Origin: CBDCUW01 sp963734865
GTDB lineage: Bacteria; Planctomycetota; Planctomycetia; Pirellulales; Pirellulaceae
Reading direction: 5' to 3'
DNA length: 64,000 bases
Assembly (NCBI GenBank): GCA_963734865.1
Contig: CAVTIV010000007.1
Span: 186,001 to 250,000 of the forward strand
Shown here: positions 1-10,071 of the stretch, in pieces
Layout of the letters: each line of letters begins with the position of its first letter
Numbering within the stretch: the stretch's first letter is position 1
Translations under genes and position numbers: made by a program
The notes under the pieces: generated by a model
What the model was told of the DNA's origin: nothing
Databases searched by the model: none
The model's input: only the letters and a program-made list of their open reading frames with translations

Positions 1-1817
1 TCGCCCCCTAGCCCCACCTGCTGCGATACATCGCGAAACGTTCCATCGCCGTTGTTGCGATACAGACGGTTGCGTCCGATGTTGGCGTCAAAGATGTCGG
101 GGAAACCATCGTCGTTGTAATCGCCGACGGTAATTCCCTGCGCGAAACCTGTGTCGCTGTAGCCGGCCGATTCCGTCACTTCGACAAATCGTCCGTTGAT
201 GTTTCGGAACAGCCGGTTGGCGGACGAATCCGATTGCAGCGGTTTGCCGTCCAGCATGGCTGCGGCCAAATCGGGCCAGCCGTCCAGATCAAAGTCGATC
301 ACGCCGACGCCACCGCCAACGCTTTGGTAAATCCAATGTCCCTGCTTCAACGCCTGCGGAGCGATTTGACACGTGTGAACCCAACCTCGCTGTTGCGCCT
401 CGTCCTGGAAATAAAATTGTCCGCCGGCCGGTGGAACGGGATCCGTTTCGGGCGATCGCGCGGCTGCCCAACTGACGAGCGGAAAATCGCTCAAGTCCAA
501 TTGCTTGCCGATCATCATCTCGGGCACTTGCCAGGGAGTATCGACAGTTAGCTTGGCACGGATTGCCAGGTACCGCTGCGGCATGTCGGACACCGGGTCG
601 TTGGTCAATGACACCGCCAGCCGGGCCCACGCTTCGCCTTCCCAGATTCGGCCCAGAGCGATCATCGCCTCGGCCACTCGCAGCGCGGCGGCTTGCGAAC
701 GGCCGCCACGCTCCAGGTGCGTCTTCAGCGCGTCCCGCATCGCGCTGTGTTTGGTGATTTGATCGGCGACGAGCCTGGCTTCCTGTTCGCGTCCGAGCTG
801 GTTCAAACTCAATAACAACGCCGTCATCGCTTCCGGATGGCTCGTGTCGTCAAGCCGCAGGGCTTCCCAGAATGCGCGCGAGGCTTGGCGGTGGCGTCCT
901 TGACGTTGTGACCAGACTGCGGCCGCGATCCAATATTCCGGTGACGACTCGACGTGAGAGGGAACCGCCGTTTGCCACTCGAGAATTCCTTCGACGTCAT
1001 CCAACTCGATCAACGCGCGGCCGTACAACGTGTATGCCGGGACAAAATCCTTGTGCCGTTTTACGACCGGCTCCAGACGTTTGGCCACCGCTTCCCAATT
1101 CAATTGGGACGCGTCCAACTGCGCCAAAGAGAACTCTGGTCGCAAATCCTGAGGAGATCGCGCGAGCAACTTTCGGCACATCTCGCCATCGGACTCGACG
1201 CGGTCTGGGTCTGCCAACACCAGCAATGAATCGGGGTCACCCAGTCCGTGCCGGGCAAGCCACCGCAGCGAGGGAATCGCGGCCTGTGGCAGACCGACCA
1301 TGGTCGCCAAACCGGCAAGGTCAAAGCGGGTTTCGGGATCGTTGGGAAACCTTCGCGTTGTTTCTTCAAGTACAGCCATCGTGTCGAACGGTCGACCGGC
1401 TCGCATCAATGCATGGGTCAGCTTCTGGAGCAGCGGCAGACTGGGTGAATCGGTGCTGTCGATCGCCGCCTGGTACATCGCCGTGGCGGAGTCGGCATCA
1501 CCCCGTCGCGCTGCGACGTCACCGGAGAGTTCGAGGGCGCGTGTGCTGCCGGGATCCGTTAGCAGATAACTCCGCAATGCCCTCTCGGCAGCCGCAAGGT
1601 CGTTGCGGGCGATCGCTCGTGAGGCAGCCGCGATCAACTCCACCTGGGAACCCGATCCTCGGGAAGCATGGTTTTCAGCCGATGGTGTCGGCCGAGCGCC
1701 ACCGCCCGATCGATCGCATCCGATCCAAAACGCAAGCGTGCCCAGCAGCAGACAGCCAACCACGATCCGATGCGATGGTGGGGAGGTGGCCGAACGAAGG
1801 AAATGGCGTCGCAACAA
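1..1817 (-). CDS. TPR and FG-GAP/VCBS repeat lipoprotein, C-terminus outside window
   Basis: The minus strand is open for about 605 codons and runs off the left edge. An in-frame TAG lies just upstream of 1817, and the first start candidates are two adjacent TTG codons (1815-1817, 1812-1814), so the start is uncertain; a GTG further in is also possible. The N-terminus has a hydrophobic stretch ending LAFWIGC, a weak lipobox. TPR-like helices follow (roughly residues 45-400), then FG-GAP repeats with acidic loops such as DFDLDGWPDL and DYNDDGFPDIF. It is a paralogue of the two genes at 4058 and 7105 and should likewise end in an UnbV/ASPIC domain beyond the edge. These proteins are thought to fold as Ca-binding beta-propellers outside the cytoplasm; substrate and role are unknown. 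Confidence 0.85.
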   Translation of the reverse strand, partial: MLRRHFLRSATSPPSHRIVVGCLLLGTLAFWIGCDRSGGGARPTPSAENHASRGSGSQVELIAAASRAIARNDLAAAERALRSYLLTDPGSTRALELSGDVAARRGDADSATAMYQAAIDSTDSPSLPLLQKLTHALMRAGRPFDTMAVLEETTRRFPNDPETRFDLAGLATMVGLPQAAIPSLRWLARHGLGDPDSLLVLADPDRVESDGEMCRKLLARSPQDLRPEFSLAQLDASQLNWEAVAKRLEPVVKRHKDFVPAYTLYGRALIELDDVEGILEWQTAVPSHVESSPEYWIAAAVWSQRQGRHRQASRAFWEALRLDDTSHPEAMTALLLSLNQLGREQEARLVADQITKHSAMRDALKTHLERGGRSQAAALRVAEAMIALGRIWEGEAWARLAVSLTNDPVSDMPQRYLAIRAKLTVDTPWQVPEMMIGKQLDLSDFPLVSWAAARSPETDPVPPAGGQFYFQDEAQQRGWVHTCQIAPQALKQGHWIYQSVGGGVGVIDFDLDGWPDLAAAMLDGKPLQSDSSANRLFRNINGRFVEVTESAGYSDTGFAQGITVGDYNDDGFPDIFDANIGRNRLYRNNGDGTFRDVSQQVGLGG

Positions 1818-2065
1818 GTATCCAACCTAAGCGTTGTGATGCTCAGCGGAAAAGAGAACCCCAGAATCGACAATTGTACCTTGCTGGGCCCGATTTGGAT
1901 TACGGCCGCCAAGCCCGTCCTGTTTGTCGACCGGTTCGGCAAATTGACTTGACGCTGCGATCACCATGGATGAAACTTTTCACGTTGATTGAAGATCGCG
2001 AGAGCCTTTTTCATCCTTGTCAACAGGTTACCATCGTCTTTTTCCACTTCACTTGAGGCCCTATC

Positions 2066-2257
2066 GTGACTCGTTACTTTCTCAGTTGTTTGGCGTTGTT
2101 TTGTTGTCTTTCCTGTTTGTCTGGGTGTGGTGGCGGAGGAGGCGAAGCCGAATTCGTTCCTGGTGACGCGATGTCCCAGGAAGAACTTGATTACGCCGCA
2201 GAGTATGAGAAAGCACAGCAAAAGAACGCCGAGCGGATGAAAAGTGGCGGCAACTGA
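2066..2257 (+). CDS. Small lipoprotein of unknown function
   Basis: A 63-residue protein starting at GTG. A hydrophobic signal (YFLSCLALFCCLSCLSGC) ends in a lipobox with Cys21, followed by a Gly run and then a charged, Gln/Glu/Lys-rich tail that looks helical. It should be exported and lipid-anchored. No family is recognised. It precedes the DUF1559 gene by 361 bp on the same strand; small lipoproteins next to DUF1559 proteins are common in planctomycetes, but a joint role is only inference. No Shine-Dalgarno sequence is obvious. Confidence 0.7.
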   Translation: MTRYFLSCLALFCCLSCLSGCGGGGGEAEFVPGDAMSQEELDYAAEYEKAQQKNAERMKSGGN

Positions 2258-2275
2258 ATTCAGTACGGCACCTTC

Positions 2276-2294
2276 AGGGGATATCGGATCCCCT
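2276..2294 (+). terminator. Hairpin after the small lipoprotein gene
   Basis: AGGGGAT and ATCCCCT form a perfect 7-bp stem around a 5-base loop, 18 bases after the stop codon. There is no clear U-tract, so it may be only a weak terminator or an RNA 3' stabiliser. Confidence 0.35.
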
Positions 2295-2477
2295 TAAAGT
2301 GGCCAGTTGTATGCCTGCGGGTTTGCACTTCGGTCGCGCCGTGGATGTCGATCGCCGAAGGTGAATGCAACCAACGACGGGACTGAAACGAGTCCTCTTC
2401 TTTCCTCTTCACTCCGCTGGATCGGCAGGATGTTGCCGAATTATGCAAGATGTTGCCGCATTCAGCGTTGAAAACTG

Positions 2478-2507
2478 TTGATTGGGCGTCTTGAATCCGC
2501 TTATAGT
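2478..2507 (+). promoter_or_regulatory. Possible sigma-70-type promoter for the DUF1559 gene
   Basis: TTGATT and TATAGT are separated by 18 bases in the 361-bp gap before the gene at 2619, leaving a leader of about 100 bases. The match is by eye only. The rest of the gap shows nothing else clear. Confidence 0.4.
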
Positions 2508-2618
2508 GTCTCGGCGTCGTCTGTGACGCTCGGCCGCGGGTTCGCGCCAGCGTCCAAATGACAGATTGCCGCAGCTGCATCCTTTCTCTTCCTTTTCTCA
2601 AAACGCCGGAGTTTTCCA

Positions 2619-3824
2619 ATGAGAGCTAAATTCCGACGAGCGGCCTTTACGCTCGTTGAACTGCTGGTGGTGATCGCCATCATCGGTGTCCTGGTCGGCC
2701 TGCTATTGCCGGCCGTGCAAGCAGCTCGCGAAGCTGCACGTCGCATGAGTTGTAGTAACAACTTCAAGCAAATCGGCTTGGGTTTGCACAACTACCATTC
2801 TTCTTACAAGAATCTGCCGATGCATAGTGGTGGTACGGACACACGAGGCGGCGGTACAAACAACAATCTCAACCTCAGTTTTCTCGTACCTCTCACCCCG
2901 TTCATTGAGCAACAGGCGCTATGGCAACAACTCTCGAATCCGCTCGGTTTGAATCGTGACAATTCGGTGAGAAATCCGCCCTACCCTCCGATGGGTCCGG
3001 TGCCATGGGACGAAAACTATCAACCTTGGTTGACGCAGGTTCCTACCTATCGCTGTCCGAGTGACCCGGCCGTCGTGCCTCAGAACCGAGTTGCCTACAC
3101 CAACTACGTAGCCTGCGTGGGCGATGCATTTTTTGAGCAACAACACTCCGGCATCGAAGACAATGGCAACTCGAATGGTTCCGGCGGATGGGGTAATGAG
3201 GATGCGTCGCGCTGGGCGCGAGGTGTGTTCCATGCTCGACACTTCACCAAATTCCGTGACATCACCGACGGTCTTTCCAACACGATTGCGTGCGGTGAAA
3301 TCGTCGTTCACAATCGAGACAACCTGGCTAGGTCAACCATCATCAACGTGGATGATGCGGTGGCTAACCAACCACCAAACACGTGGACACAATACCTCGA
3401 TCCGCAACGACCTCAGTTTTGGAGCCCCGCTCTTGTGCCGGTAGGTTCGGTACCCGGTATTGAGAGTTGGCGAAACCATCATCGTGGCCGTCGTTGGCCC
3501 GATGCTCGTCCCCAGTACACGACCTTCACCACGATTCGTCCACCGAACGGCTACAACGTGGCGCGTTGGGAAGGCAACTTCGGGATTTTCTCGGCGGCCA
3601 GTCATCACCAAGGTGGTGCTCATGTGCTGATGGCCGATGGTGCCGTGATCTTCATCACCGATTCGATCGAATCGGGTGACCAGTCCCACAAGACTTTTGG
3701 CGTGGACAACGGCGATGGACTCGGCGTCGATGGGAACGCTGGACGTAAAAGCCCCTACGGCTTATGGGGTGCGCTTGGTACCAAGTCGTCCAAAGAGACG
3801 ATTGAAGAACAGCTGAACCAGTAA
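2619..3824 (+). CDS. DUF1559 domain protein with prepilin-type N-terminus
   Basis: A 401-residue protein. A short basic leader precedes AFTLVELLVVIAIIGVLVGL, a type IV prepilin/pseudopilin methylation motif with the conserved Glu at +5 and a long hydrophobic helix. The DUF1559 (SBP_bac_10) body follows: EAARRMSCSNNFKQIGLGLH near residue 40, a Cys-containing middle, and the C-terminal HVLMADGAVIFITDSI block. The family is greatly expanded in planctomycetes and is assumed to be exported or assembled by a pilus or type II-like system; its function is not known. It stands alone between a possible promoter and a good terminator. The adjacent type II operon could process it (inference). Confidence 0.9.
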   Translation: MRAKFRRAAFTLVELLVVIAIIGVLVGLLLPAVQAAREAARRMSCSNNFKQIGLGLHNYHSSYKNLPMHSGGTDTRGGGTNNNLNLSFLVPLTPFIEQQALWQQLSNPLGLNRDNSVRNPPYPPMGPVPWDENYQPWLTQVPTYRCPSDPAVVPQNRVAYTNYVACVGDAFFEQQHSGIEDNGNSNGSGGWGNEDASRWARGVFHARHFTKFRDITDGLSNTIACGEIVVHNRDNLARSTIINVDDAVANQPPNTWTQYLDPQRPQFWSPALVPVGSVPGIESWRNHHRGRRWPDARPQYTTFTTIRPPNGYNVARWEGNFGIFSAASHHQGGAHVLMADGAVIFITDSIESGDQSHKTFGVDNGDGLGVDGNAGRKSPYGLWGALGTKSSKETIEEQLNQ

Positions 3825-3851
3825 GTCTGGTTTTTGAGACTCGAATCGATG

Positions 3852-3890
3852 AAACGGGTGTGGTTCGTAGCGAGCCGCGCCCGTTTTTTT
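3852..3890 (+). terminator. Intrinsic terminator of the DUF1559 gene
   Basis: ACGGGTG pairs with CGCCCGT (one G-U pair). Inside lies a second GGTT/AGCC stem, and seven T residues follow directly. It lies about 30 bases after the DUF1559 stop codon. Confidence 0.75.
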
Positions 3891-4057
3891 ATCGCTGGCC
3901 GACGAGACAATCCGCGTCCCGATTTTCAGCGGCGCGATAGAATATCGGTGCCGATCGAGCTCCGTTGGCCCGACCCCATTGCAGGGTAATTCGGAGCGAA
4001 ACGTCTTGTGGGATGTCCCAACCAATCCTCGCCCCCTCGTAGGTGTTCGCACTGATC

Positions 4058-7000
4058 ATGAACCGCTGGATCTTCCTACCGGCTCTGCTGCTGTGCGTCC
4101 TCGCGGTAGGTTGCAACTCGGATTTTGGCGATCGAGTCGACGCAAACAAACCGTCTTCGGATCAGCCTTCGATATCACCGCCCGTCGGCAGGGCGGCGTC
4201 AATCGGCGGGGCGGCGTCAGTCGCGGAGGTGGCAACGGAATCGTCATTCGATCGTGACAAAGAACTCGACGCCGCCGATCGACTGATGCGAGGCGGCCAG
4301 TTGTCCGCCGCCGCAGCCACACTCCAGCGGGTGCTGTTGGTTGATCCGGGAGACGCGGAAGGGCTGTTTCGGCTGGCCAATGTGCAGGCGGCAATGGGTG
4401 ACCTGGCGAGCGCCGTGACATTGCTCGATTCGATTCCGGCCGATCACCCCGAGGCGGGAATGCCTGCACTTGGCCAATCCGCCGATTGGTGCATGCAGTT
4501 GCAGCGTTTTGATGAAGCCGAGCGACGTTACAAAGATGTCTTGGAGCGTGTCCCCGAGGCCGCCGTTGCCCATCGTCAACTTGCCTATTTGTACAACCGC
4601 CAAGGGCGCCGACATGAAGCGGCTGAGCACATCCAGCGACTCTGTGAGCTGGGCGATGTTCGTCAAGATGAGCTGCACGCCCTGATGGTTGTTAGCCATG
4701 CGGTGTTTAACGATCCCAACGTCGCCCCGCCACCGGACGTTGGCCGGATGTATTATCCGATCGGTCCCGCCGCGATCGCACGCAAGCTTTACACCGAATC
4801 GCGATTCAGCGAGGCGGCCGAGGTGCTTCATGAATCGATCACTGCCGGGGATCCGCGGCCCGCGACAATGGCGTTGTATGGACGGGTCGTGGCCGAGGCC
4901 CAGGACGACGATCGTTTTCTGTGGTGGTTGGCACACACCGATGACTCCGTGCAAAAGTTTTCGGAGTATTGGGCGGCACTGGGTACTTACTTGCTGACCA
5001 AGCGACGTTATCAAGAATCGGTTCGCGCGCTTGCCGAGGCGATTGATCGAGACCCGACGGACCCATCATCGGTTCGACGAATGAATCAAGCGCTGCTGGC
5101 GTTGGGCGAAAATGAGCAAGCCGATCAGTGGCAAGATCGCTATGTCGCGATGAGCAAGACCACCCGGGCGAGCAACCGGATCGGTGAATCAAAAACGCCC
5201 GACTTGGACTCGTTTGCGACGGTGATCGCGGGTCTGCGCGAATTGGACCGTCCGCTGGAGGCGGTGATGTGGGAATTGCTGGAAGCCTTTTATCGCAAGT
5301 CGCCGCAAGAGACGCTTGAGCAGATCAACCGGCGACGCGAATCATTGCTGAAGTCGGGCATTGCTTTTCCCGACCGAGACGAGCGACTCTGTGGCTTGGA
5401 CACGAATAACTACCCGCTTCCCGAGATTGAATTGCCGAAAGTCACGTCGCTGGCTGCCGCATCAAAACCGCGTCTCTTGGAAACCGCCATCGAACGGCCC
5501 CGCTTTGAGAACGTCGCTGCGAAGACCGGTTTGCAGCACACATTCCAAATCGCCAAAGAGGAACAGCTGTTCGCGTTCGCGATCTACCAGTCCCTGGGCG
5601 GTGGCGTTGCGGTCCTCGACTATGACCTGGACGGTCGCTGCGATTTGTACTTTGCCCAGGGAGGATGTGATCCGCCGCAGCTGATCGGTGATGCGTCGAA
5701 CCAATTGTACCGCCACCGGGACCGCAAACTGATCGACGTGACCGAGCACAGCGGGACGGCCGAGTATCGCTATTCCCTGGGCGTCACCTCGGGCGATTGG
5801 AATCAAGATGGATTTGCCGATCTGGTCATCGCCAACATCGGCAACAAGGTGCTGATGATCAATAACGGCGACGGAACGTTTGATCGCCGACCATTTGATG
5901 TGGATGAAGACCGAAAAACGCTTCCCAGTTCCTTGGCACTGGCAGACGTCACCGGTGACGCGTTGCCCGATATCGTTGCCATTCATGACGTGGAAGACAA
6001 AAGGATGTTGACCCGACCAGAAATCAATGCCAATGGCGAGATCGAGACGGTGTCGCCGCTGTCGTTCGAGCCGAGTGTCGATCACATTGGGATCAACGAT
6101 GGCCGGGGCGGTTTGACGGTGCAACAGATCAGCCAATCCGAACGCTCTGCCAGCACGGGATTGGGGGTGGTCGTCGCAGATTTTGACGGGAAGCCGGGGA
6201 ACGAGATCTTTGTCGGCAATGATGTCCGGCCGAACCATTTGTGGGTTCGCAGTGAGCAAGCCAACGCCGAGCAAGCGGTCGAGTGGGTCGACGTGGCTGC
6301 GTTGCGCGGTTGTGCCCACGGCAACGGCGGCTTGGCGACCGCATCAATGGGGATCGCGGCGAGTGATTTTGATGGCAGCGGTACGCTGGACCTGCATGTC
6401 ACCAACTTCATTCAGGAACCGGCTAGTTTGTTCATCAACCATGGCGGTACTTTCGAGGATCGCTGTATCCAATACCAGCTCTATCGCGACAGCGCCTCGG
6501 TGTTAGGGTTTGGATCGCAGGCGATCGATTACAATAATGATGGACGTCCCGACCTGGCGGTGACCAACGGGAATATTGAAAAAGCGCCGGGCGAACCACT
6601 TCAGCAACCGCCGCAGTTGTTTGCCAATCTCGGCCGCGAATTTCGGCTCGCCCAAGTGGACGATCCGTCCGACTATTGGATGGGTTTGTATCTTGGTCGG
6701 GGAATGGCACGATTGGATTTTGACCGCGACGGAAAGTCAGACCTGGTGATTACCCATATTGGTTCACCTTCGGCATTGTTGCTCAATCAAACGGAAACGA
6801 AGAACCACTGGCTTTCGCTGCAGCTTGTTGGGATCGATAGTGAACGTGACGCGATCGGTGCGCGGGTTCAGGTCCGCGCCGGCGATCGGATCTGGACAAA
6901 CTGGGCGATCGCCGGTGACGGGTACTTGTCTCGAAATCAAGCGACAATCCCGTTTGGTCTCGGCGATGCAAGTGCCGTGGATGAGATTACCGTGACGTGG

Positions 7001-7108
7001 CCGGGCGGCCGGCAACAAACATTTGATCAGGTCGATGTGGATCAACATCTTCTGTTGGTCGAGAATGAGGCCGAGCCGTTTACGCTGAGCGATGTGAGTT
7101 CCCTGTGA
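4058..7108 (+). CDS. TPR, FG-GAP/VCBS and UnbV/ASPIC lipoprotein
   Basis: 1016 residues from ATG 4058. A GTG 15 bases earlier is in frame but would spoil the signal peptide. The signal (FLPALLLCVLAVGC) ends in a good lipobox. Residues about 60-370 are TPR-like helices (LMRGGQLSAAAATLQRVLLV and similar). About 480-890 carry FG-GAP/VCBS calcium-type loops: DYDLDGRCDLYF, DWNQDGFADLVIAN, DFDGSGTLDLHVTN, DYNNDGRPDLAVTN, DFDRDGKSDLVITH. The last 110 residues match the UnbV/ASPIC domain, ending with VTWPGGRQQTFDQVDVDQHL. The stop overlaps the start of the next, paralogous gene by 4 bp, so the two are probably co-translated. The protein is likely anchored in a membrane facing outward; its ligand is unknown. 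Confidence 0.9.
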   Translation: MNRWIFLPALLLCVLAVGCNSDFGDRVDANKPSSDQPSISPPVGRAASIGGAASVAEVATESSFDRDKELDAADRLMRGGQLSAAAATLQRVLLVDPGDAEGLFRLANVQAAMGDLASAVTLLDSIPADHPEAGMPALGQSADWCMQLQRFDEAERRYKDVLERVPEAAVAHRQLAYLYNRQGRRHEAAEHIQRLCELGDVRQDELHALMVVSHAVFNDPNVAPPPDVGRMYYPIGPAAIARKLYTESRFSEAAEVLHESITAGDPRPATMALYGRVVAEAQDDDRFLWWLAHTDDSVQKFSEYWAALGTYLLTKRRYQESVRALAEAIDRDPTDPSSVRRMNQALLALGENEQADQWQDRYVAMSKTTRASNRIGESKTPDLDSFATVIAGLRELDRPLEAVMWELLEAFYRKSPQETLEQINRRRESLLKSGIAFPDRDERLCGLDTNNYPLPEIELPKVTSLAAASKPRLLETAIERPRFENVAAKTGLQHTFQIAKEEQLFAFAIYQSLGGGVAVLDYDLDGRCDLYFAQGGCDPPQLIGDASNQLYRHRDRKLIDVTEHSGTAEYRYSLGVTSGDWNQDGFADLVIANIGNKVLMINNGDGTFDRRPFDVDEDRKTLPSSLALADVTGDALPDIVAIHDVEDKRMLTRPEINANGEIETVSPLSFEPSVDHIGINDGRGGLTVQQISQSERSASTGLGVVVADFDGKPGNEIFVGNDVRPNHLWVRSEQANAEQAVEWVDVAALRGCAHGNGGLATASMGIAASDFDGSGTLDLHVTNFIQEPASLFINHGGTFEDRCIQYQLYRDSASVLGFGSQAIDYNNDGRPDLAVTNGNIEKAPGEPLQQPPQLFANLGREFRLAQVDDPSDYWMGLYLGRGMARLDFDRDGKSDLVITHIGSPSALLLNQTETKNHWLSLQLVGIDSERDAIGARVQVRAGDRIWTNWAIAGDGYLSRNQATIPFGLGDASAVDEITVTWPGGRQQTFDQVDVDQHLLLVENEAEPFTLSDVSSL

Positions 7109-10065
7109 CAACGATACGTTGGCGATGTTGGCTCGCGATGTGGATCGTGGTCGTTGGGGTGGGCGGCTGTGACCGTGGCGATTCGACTTCGAAGCGAGGC
7201 GGTCCCGCGGCCACGAAATCATCGCCGCAGGATCTTGTCACGGCGGCGAAAAAGTCGTTGGATCGTCGGGAATTTCTCACCGCCAGTCGGCTGATCCAGG
7301 AGGCTCTGGTGGCCAATCCCAACGATCCGACTGCGTTGGAGTTGGCCGCCGATATGGCGGTTCAAGGCGATGACACGAGCGGTTCGATCAAGTTTTACCG
7401 TCTGGCGATCGACGCCTCGGACGATCCATCCAAACGGCTGTGGGATAAACTGGGCGAGCAATACGTGAACGCCGGACGCCCGTTTGAGTCGGTCGCAGTT
7501 TTGAAGTCTGCGATCGCACGATATCCCGATGAAACGGACCTTCGGCAAAAGTTGGTCGGGTTGCAAGCGGCGATCGGAATCGAGTGGGAAGCGGCCGAGC
7601 ACCTTCAATGGTTGGTCCAACGTGGTCACGGAGGCTTGAATCTGCTGATCATTTTGTCGGACTTGAATCGTCCACAAACGGTCGAGGCGACATGCAAATT
7701 CGCGTTGCAGCATCATCCGGAAGACCTTCGGCCCCAGTATTCTCTGGCCCGACTGCCTGCCTATCACTCTCAATGGAACGAGGTCGCCGAACGGCTCAGG
7801 CCGGTGATCGAGCGGCATCCGGACTTCGTACCTGCGTCGGCCTTGTATGGTCGTGCGATCGTGGAACTCGGGGATTCCGATGCCGTCGCGGCCTGGACTC
7901 AGTCACTGCCCCCGGGGATCGAAAACCACCCACAGTATTGGTTGGCTGCGGGGGTCTGGGCCGAGCGACAGAGCGATTGGCAACGTGCCGCCAACGCGTT
8001 TTGGCGTGCCGTGCTGCTCAATGAAAACGATGGCGAAGCGTTGAATCGATTGTCGGCCAGTCTTGCGCAGCTAGGTCGAACCGACTCTTCTCCAGTGGTG
8101 GCTCAGCGAGCTGCAAAGATTGCGTCGGTTCGTGATCACGTCGACTCGCTGCTCTCTTGGCGAAACAACTCTCAATCCGCAGCGGTCAAAATCGCTCGCA
8201 CGCTTGATGAATTGGGGCGGCGTTGGGAAGCCACCTCTTGGCTGCAGGAGGCGTACAAAATGACCCAAAACGAGGATCCCAATCTTGATCAGGCCTACAA
8301 ATCGATTCGTTCGCGGCTGACCGGTGAGACCCCATGGCAGATGCCCGAGTTACTGGTCGCTGCCAACATCGACTTGTCCGATCTGCCGGGTGTCGATTGG
8401 CGACCGCGCCACGGTGAAGCACAAGTGGAACGGGCGATCGCTTCGGAGAGTGAGATTCGTTTTTCCGATCAAGCATCGGCGCGGACGCTCGACCACATTT
8501 GCCGAATCGGAAAGCCGCCCGGCGAAGAGGCAGGCTTGGCGATCTATCAGTCCGGTGCCGGTGGTGCCGGCGTCATCGATTTTGATCTCGATGGTTGGCC
8601 CGATATCTATTTAACCGAGATGGACGGCGCGCCGATGCGAGAGGATTCGGGTCCCAACGGTTTCTTTCGAAATCGCGCTGGCCGCTTTGAGGATGTTACC
8701 GAATCGTCGAACGTTGGTGATCATGGGTTTGCACAGGGGATTGCGGTCGGTGACTACAACGCCGATGGATTTTCCGATCTGTTCGTCGCCAACATTGGTC
8801 GCGATCGTCTGTTTCGCAACAACGGTGATGGCACGTTTGCCGACGTCACCGATACGGCCGGATTGTCTGGCAAGGAGTGGACGACGTCGGCGGCGATTGC
8901 CGACATCGACGGCGATGGAAATGCAGATCTGTTCCTGGTCGGGTACTGCGGGGACGATAAGTTCTTGGAACTCGATTGTGTCGACGAGAAGCTGAACGAA
9001 CCACGCTCGTGCTCGCCGCTTGTGTTTGACGCACAACGCGATCGCGTCTGGCGCGGACGCGGGGATGGAACGTTTGTCGAAGTCAGCCAAGACTGGCTCG
9101 GTCCACACGAATCGGGACGCGGCTTTGGTGTCGTTGTGGGAACATTGGATTCCGACCCCGGCTTGGACATCTATGTCGCCAACGACATGTCGGCCAACCA
9201 TTTTTGGGCGCGCGATACCGGCCGATCCGATTTCGGTTTGACCGAGCAGGCAACCGTCCGCGGTCTGGCATTCAATGAACGCTCCGTGTCTCAGGCCTCG
9301 ATGGGAATCGCGGCAGGCGATGCTGACGGCGATGGCGATGTCGATTTTCTGCTGACGCATTTCTCCGGCGACTACAACACGTACTACGAACAGATCAGCC
9401 CTGGAATGTGGGCCGATCGTTCAAACCGAGTCGGGCTGGCTGGACCATCCGACCGGATGTTGGGATACGGCACCCAGTGGATCGATGCCGATAACGATGG
9501 CTCGCCCGAGCTGCTGATCGCCAACGGCGATATCGATGACTTTACACACAAGAATCGCAAATTTCGTCAACCGGTGCAGCTCTTCGATCGACGCAGCGAT
9601 GGCCGCTGGATTGAGCTCACGCGTGAGAAAATCGGCGATTATTTCGGCAACGACCGTTTGGCGCGCGCGGTGGTGACGTTGGATGCGGATCGAGATGGCC
9701 GCACCGACCTGCTGGTGACTCACCTGTATGATCCCGTTACGTTGCTGGTCAACCAGACCCCAACGCCGTCCCGTCAGATCCGTTTCTTCGTACGTGGTGT
9801 GCAAAGTCACCGCGATGCGATCGGAACGCGGATCACGATCCATTCCGGCCAGCGGACGGCCACGGGGCAGTTGTTTGCAGGTGATGGATACCAATGCACC
9901 AACGAACGCTGTATCACGTTCGGCTTGGGCGATGCGAACAGCGTTGATGACGTCACGGTGGTGTGGCCAGATGGATCGATCAGCACGTTCGAGTCTCTGG
10001 CCGCCGGGAAAGATTATCTCGTCATTGAAGGTTCTCAGCAGGCGTTCGCGTTGACGCCGCGATAG
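7105..10065 (+). CDS. TPR, FG-GAP/VCBS and UnbV/ASPIC lipoprotein (tandem paralogue)
   Basis: 986 residues from a GTG that overlaps the previous stop (GTGA). The signal ends in VVVGVGGC (lipobox). TPR-like helices fill about residues 40-400. FG-GAP loops follow, such as DFDLDGWPDIYLTE, DYNADGFSDLFVAN, DIDGDGNADLFLVG, DADGDGDVDFLLTH and DADRDGRTDLLVTH. A C-terminal UnbV/ASPIC segment (FGLGDANSVDDVTVVWPDG) ends the protein. It has the same architecture as its upstream neighbour and as the truncated gene at the left edge, so this is a local gene-duplication cluster. The tandem overlap suggests the two work together or in fixed ratio (inference). Confidence 0.9.
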   Translation: MTTIRWRCWLAMWIVVVGVGGCDRGDSTSKRGGPAATKSSPQDLVTAAKKSLDRREFLTASRLIQEALVANPNDPTALELAADMAVQGDDTSGSIKFYRLAIDASDDPSKRLWDKLGEQYVNAGRPFESVAVLKSAIARYPDETDLRQKLVGLQAAIGIEWEAAEHLQWLVQRGHGGLNLLIILSDLNRPQTVEATCKFALQHHPEDLRPQYSLARLPAYHSQWNEVAERLRPVIERHPDFVPASALYGRAIVELGDSDAVAAWTQSLPPGIENHPQYWLAAGVWAERQSDWQRAANAFWRAVLLNENDGEALNRLSASLAQLGRTDSSPVVAQRAAKIASVRDHVDSLLSWRNNSQSAAVKIARTLDELGRRWEATSWLQEAYKMTQNEDPNLDQAYKSIRSRLTGETPWQMPELLVAANIDLSDLPGVDWRPRHGEAQVERAIASESEIRFSDQASARTLDHICRIGKPPGEEAGLAIYQSGAGGAGVIDFDLDGWPDIYLTEMDGAPMREDSGPNGFFRNRAGRFEDVTESSNVGDHGFAQGIAVGDYNADGFSDLFVANIGRDRLFRNNGDGTFADVTDTAGLSGKEWTTSAAIADIDGDGNADLFLVGYCGDDKFLELDCVDEKLNEPRSCSPLVFDAQRDRVWRGRGDGTFVEVSQDWLGPHESGRGFGVVVGTLDSDPGLDIYVANDMSANHFWARDTGRSDFGLTEQATVRGLAFNERSVSQASMGIAAGDADGDGDVDFLLTHFSGDYNTYYEQISPGMWADRSNRVGLAGPSDRMLGYGTQWIDADNDGSPELLIANGDIDDFTHKNRKFRQPVQLFDRRSDGRWIELTREKIGDYFGNDRLARAVVTLDADRDGRTDLLVTHLYDPVTLLVNQTPTPSRQIRFFVRGVQSHRDAIGTRITIHSGQRTATGQLFAGDGYQCTNERCITFGLGDANSVDDVTVVWPDGSISTFESLAAGKDYLVIEGSQQAFALTPR

Positions 10066-10071
10066 CCCAGA

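Noticed and set aside
872..2056. 394-codon plus-strand open frame
   Set aside because: Lies opposite the TPR/FG-GAP gene, which has clear domains on the minus strand; its composition is Arg/Pro-rich noise.
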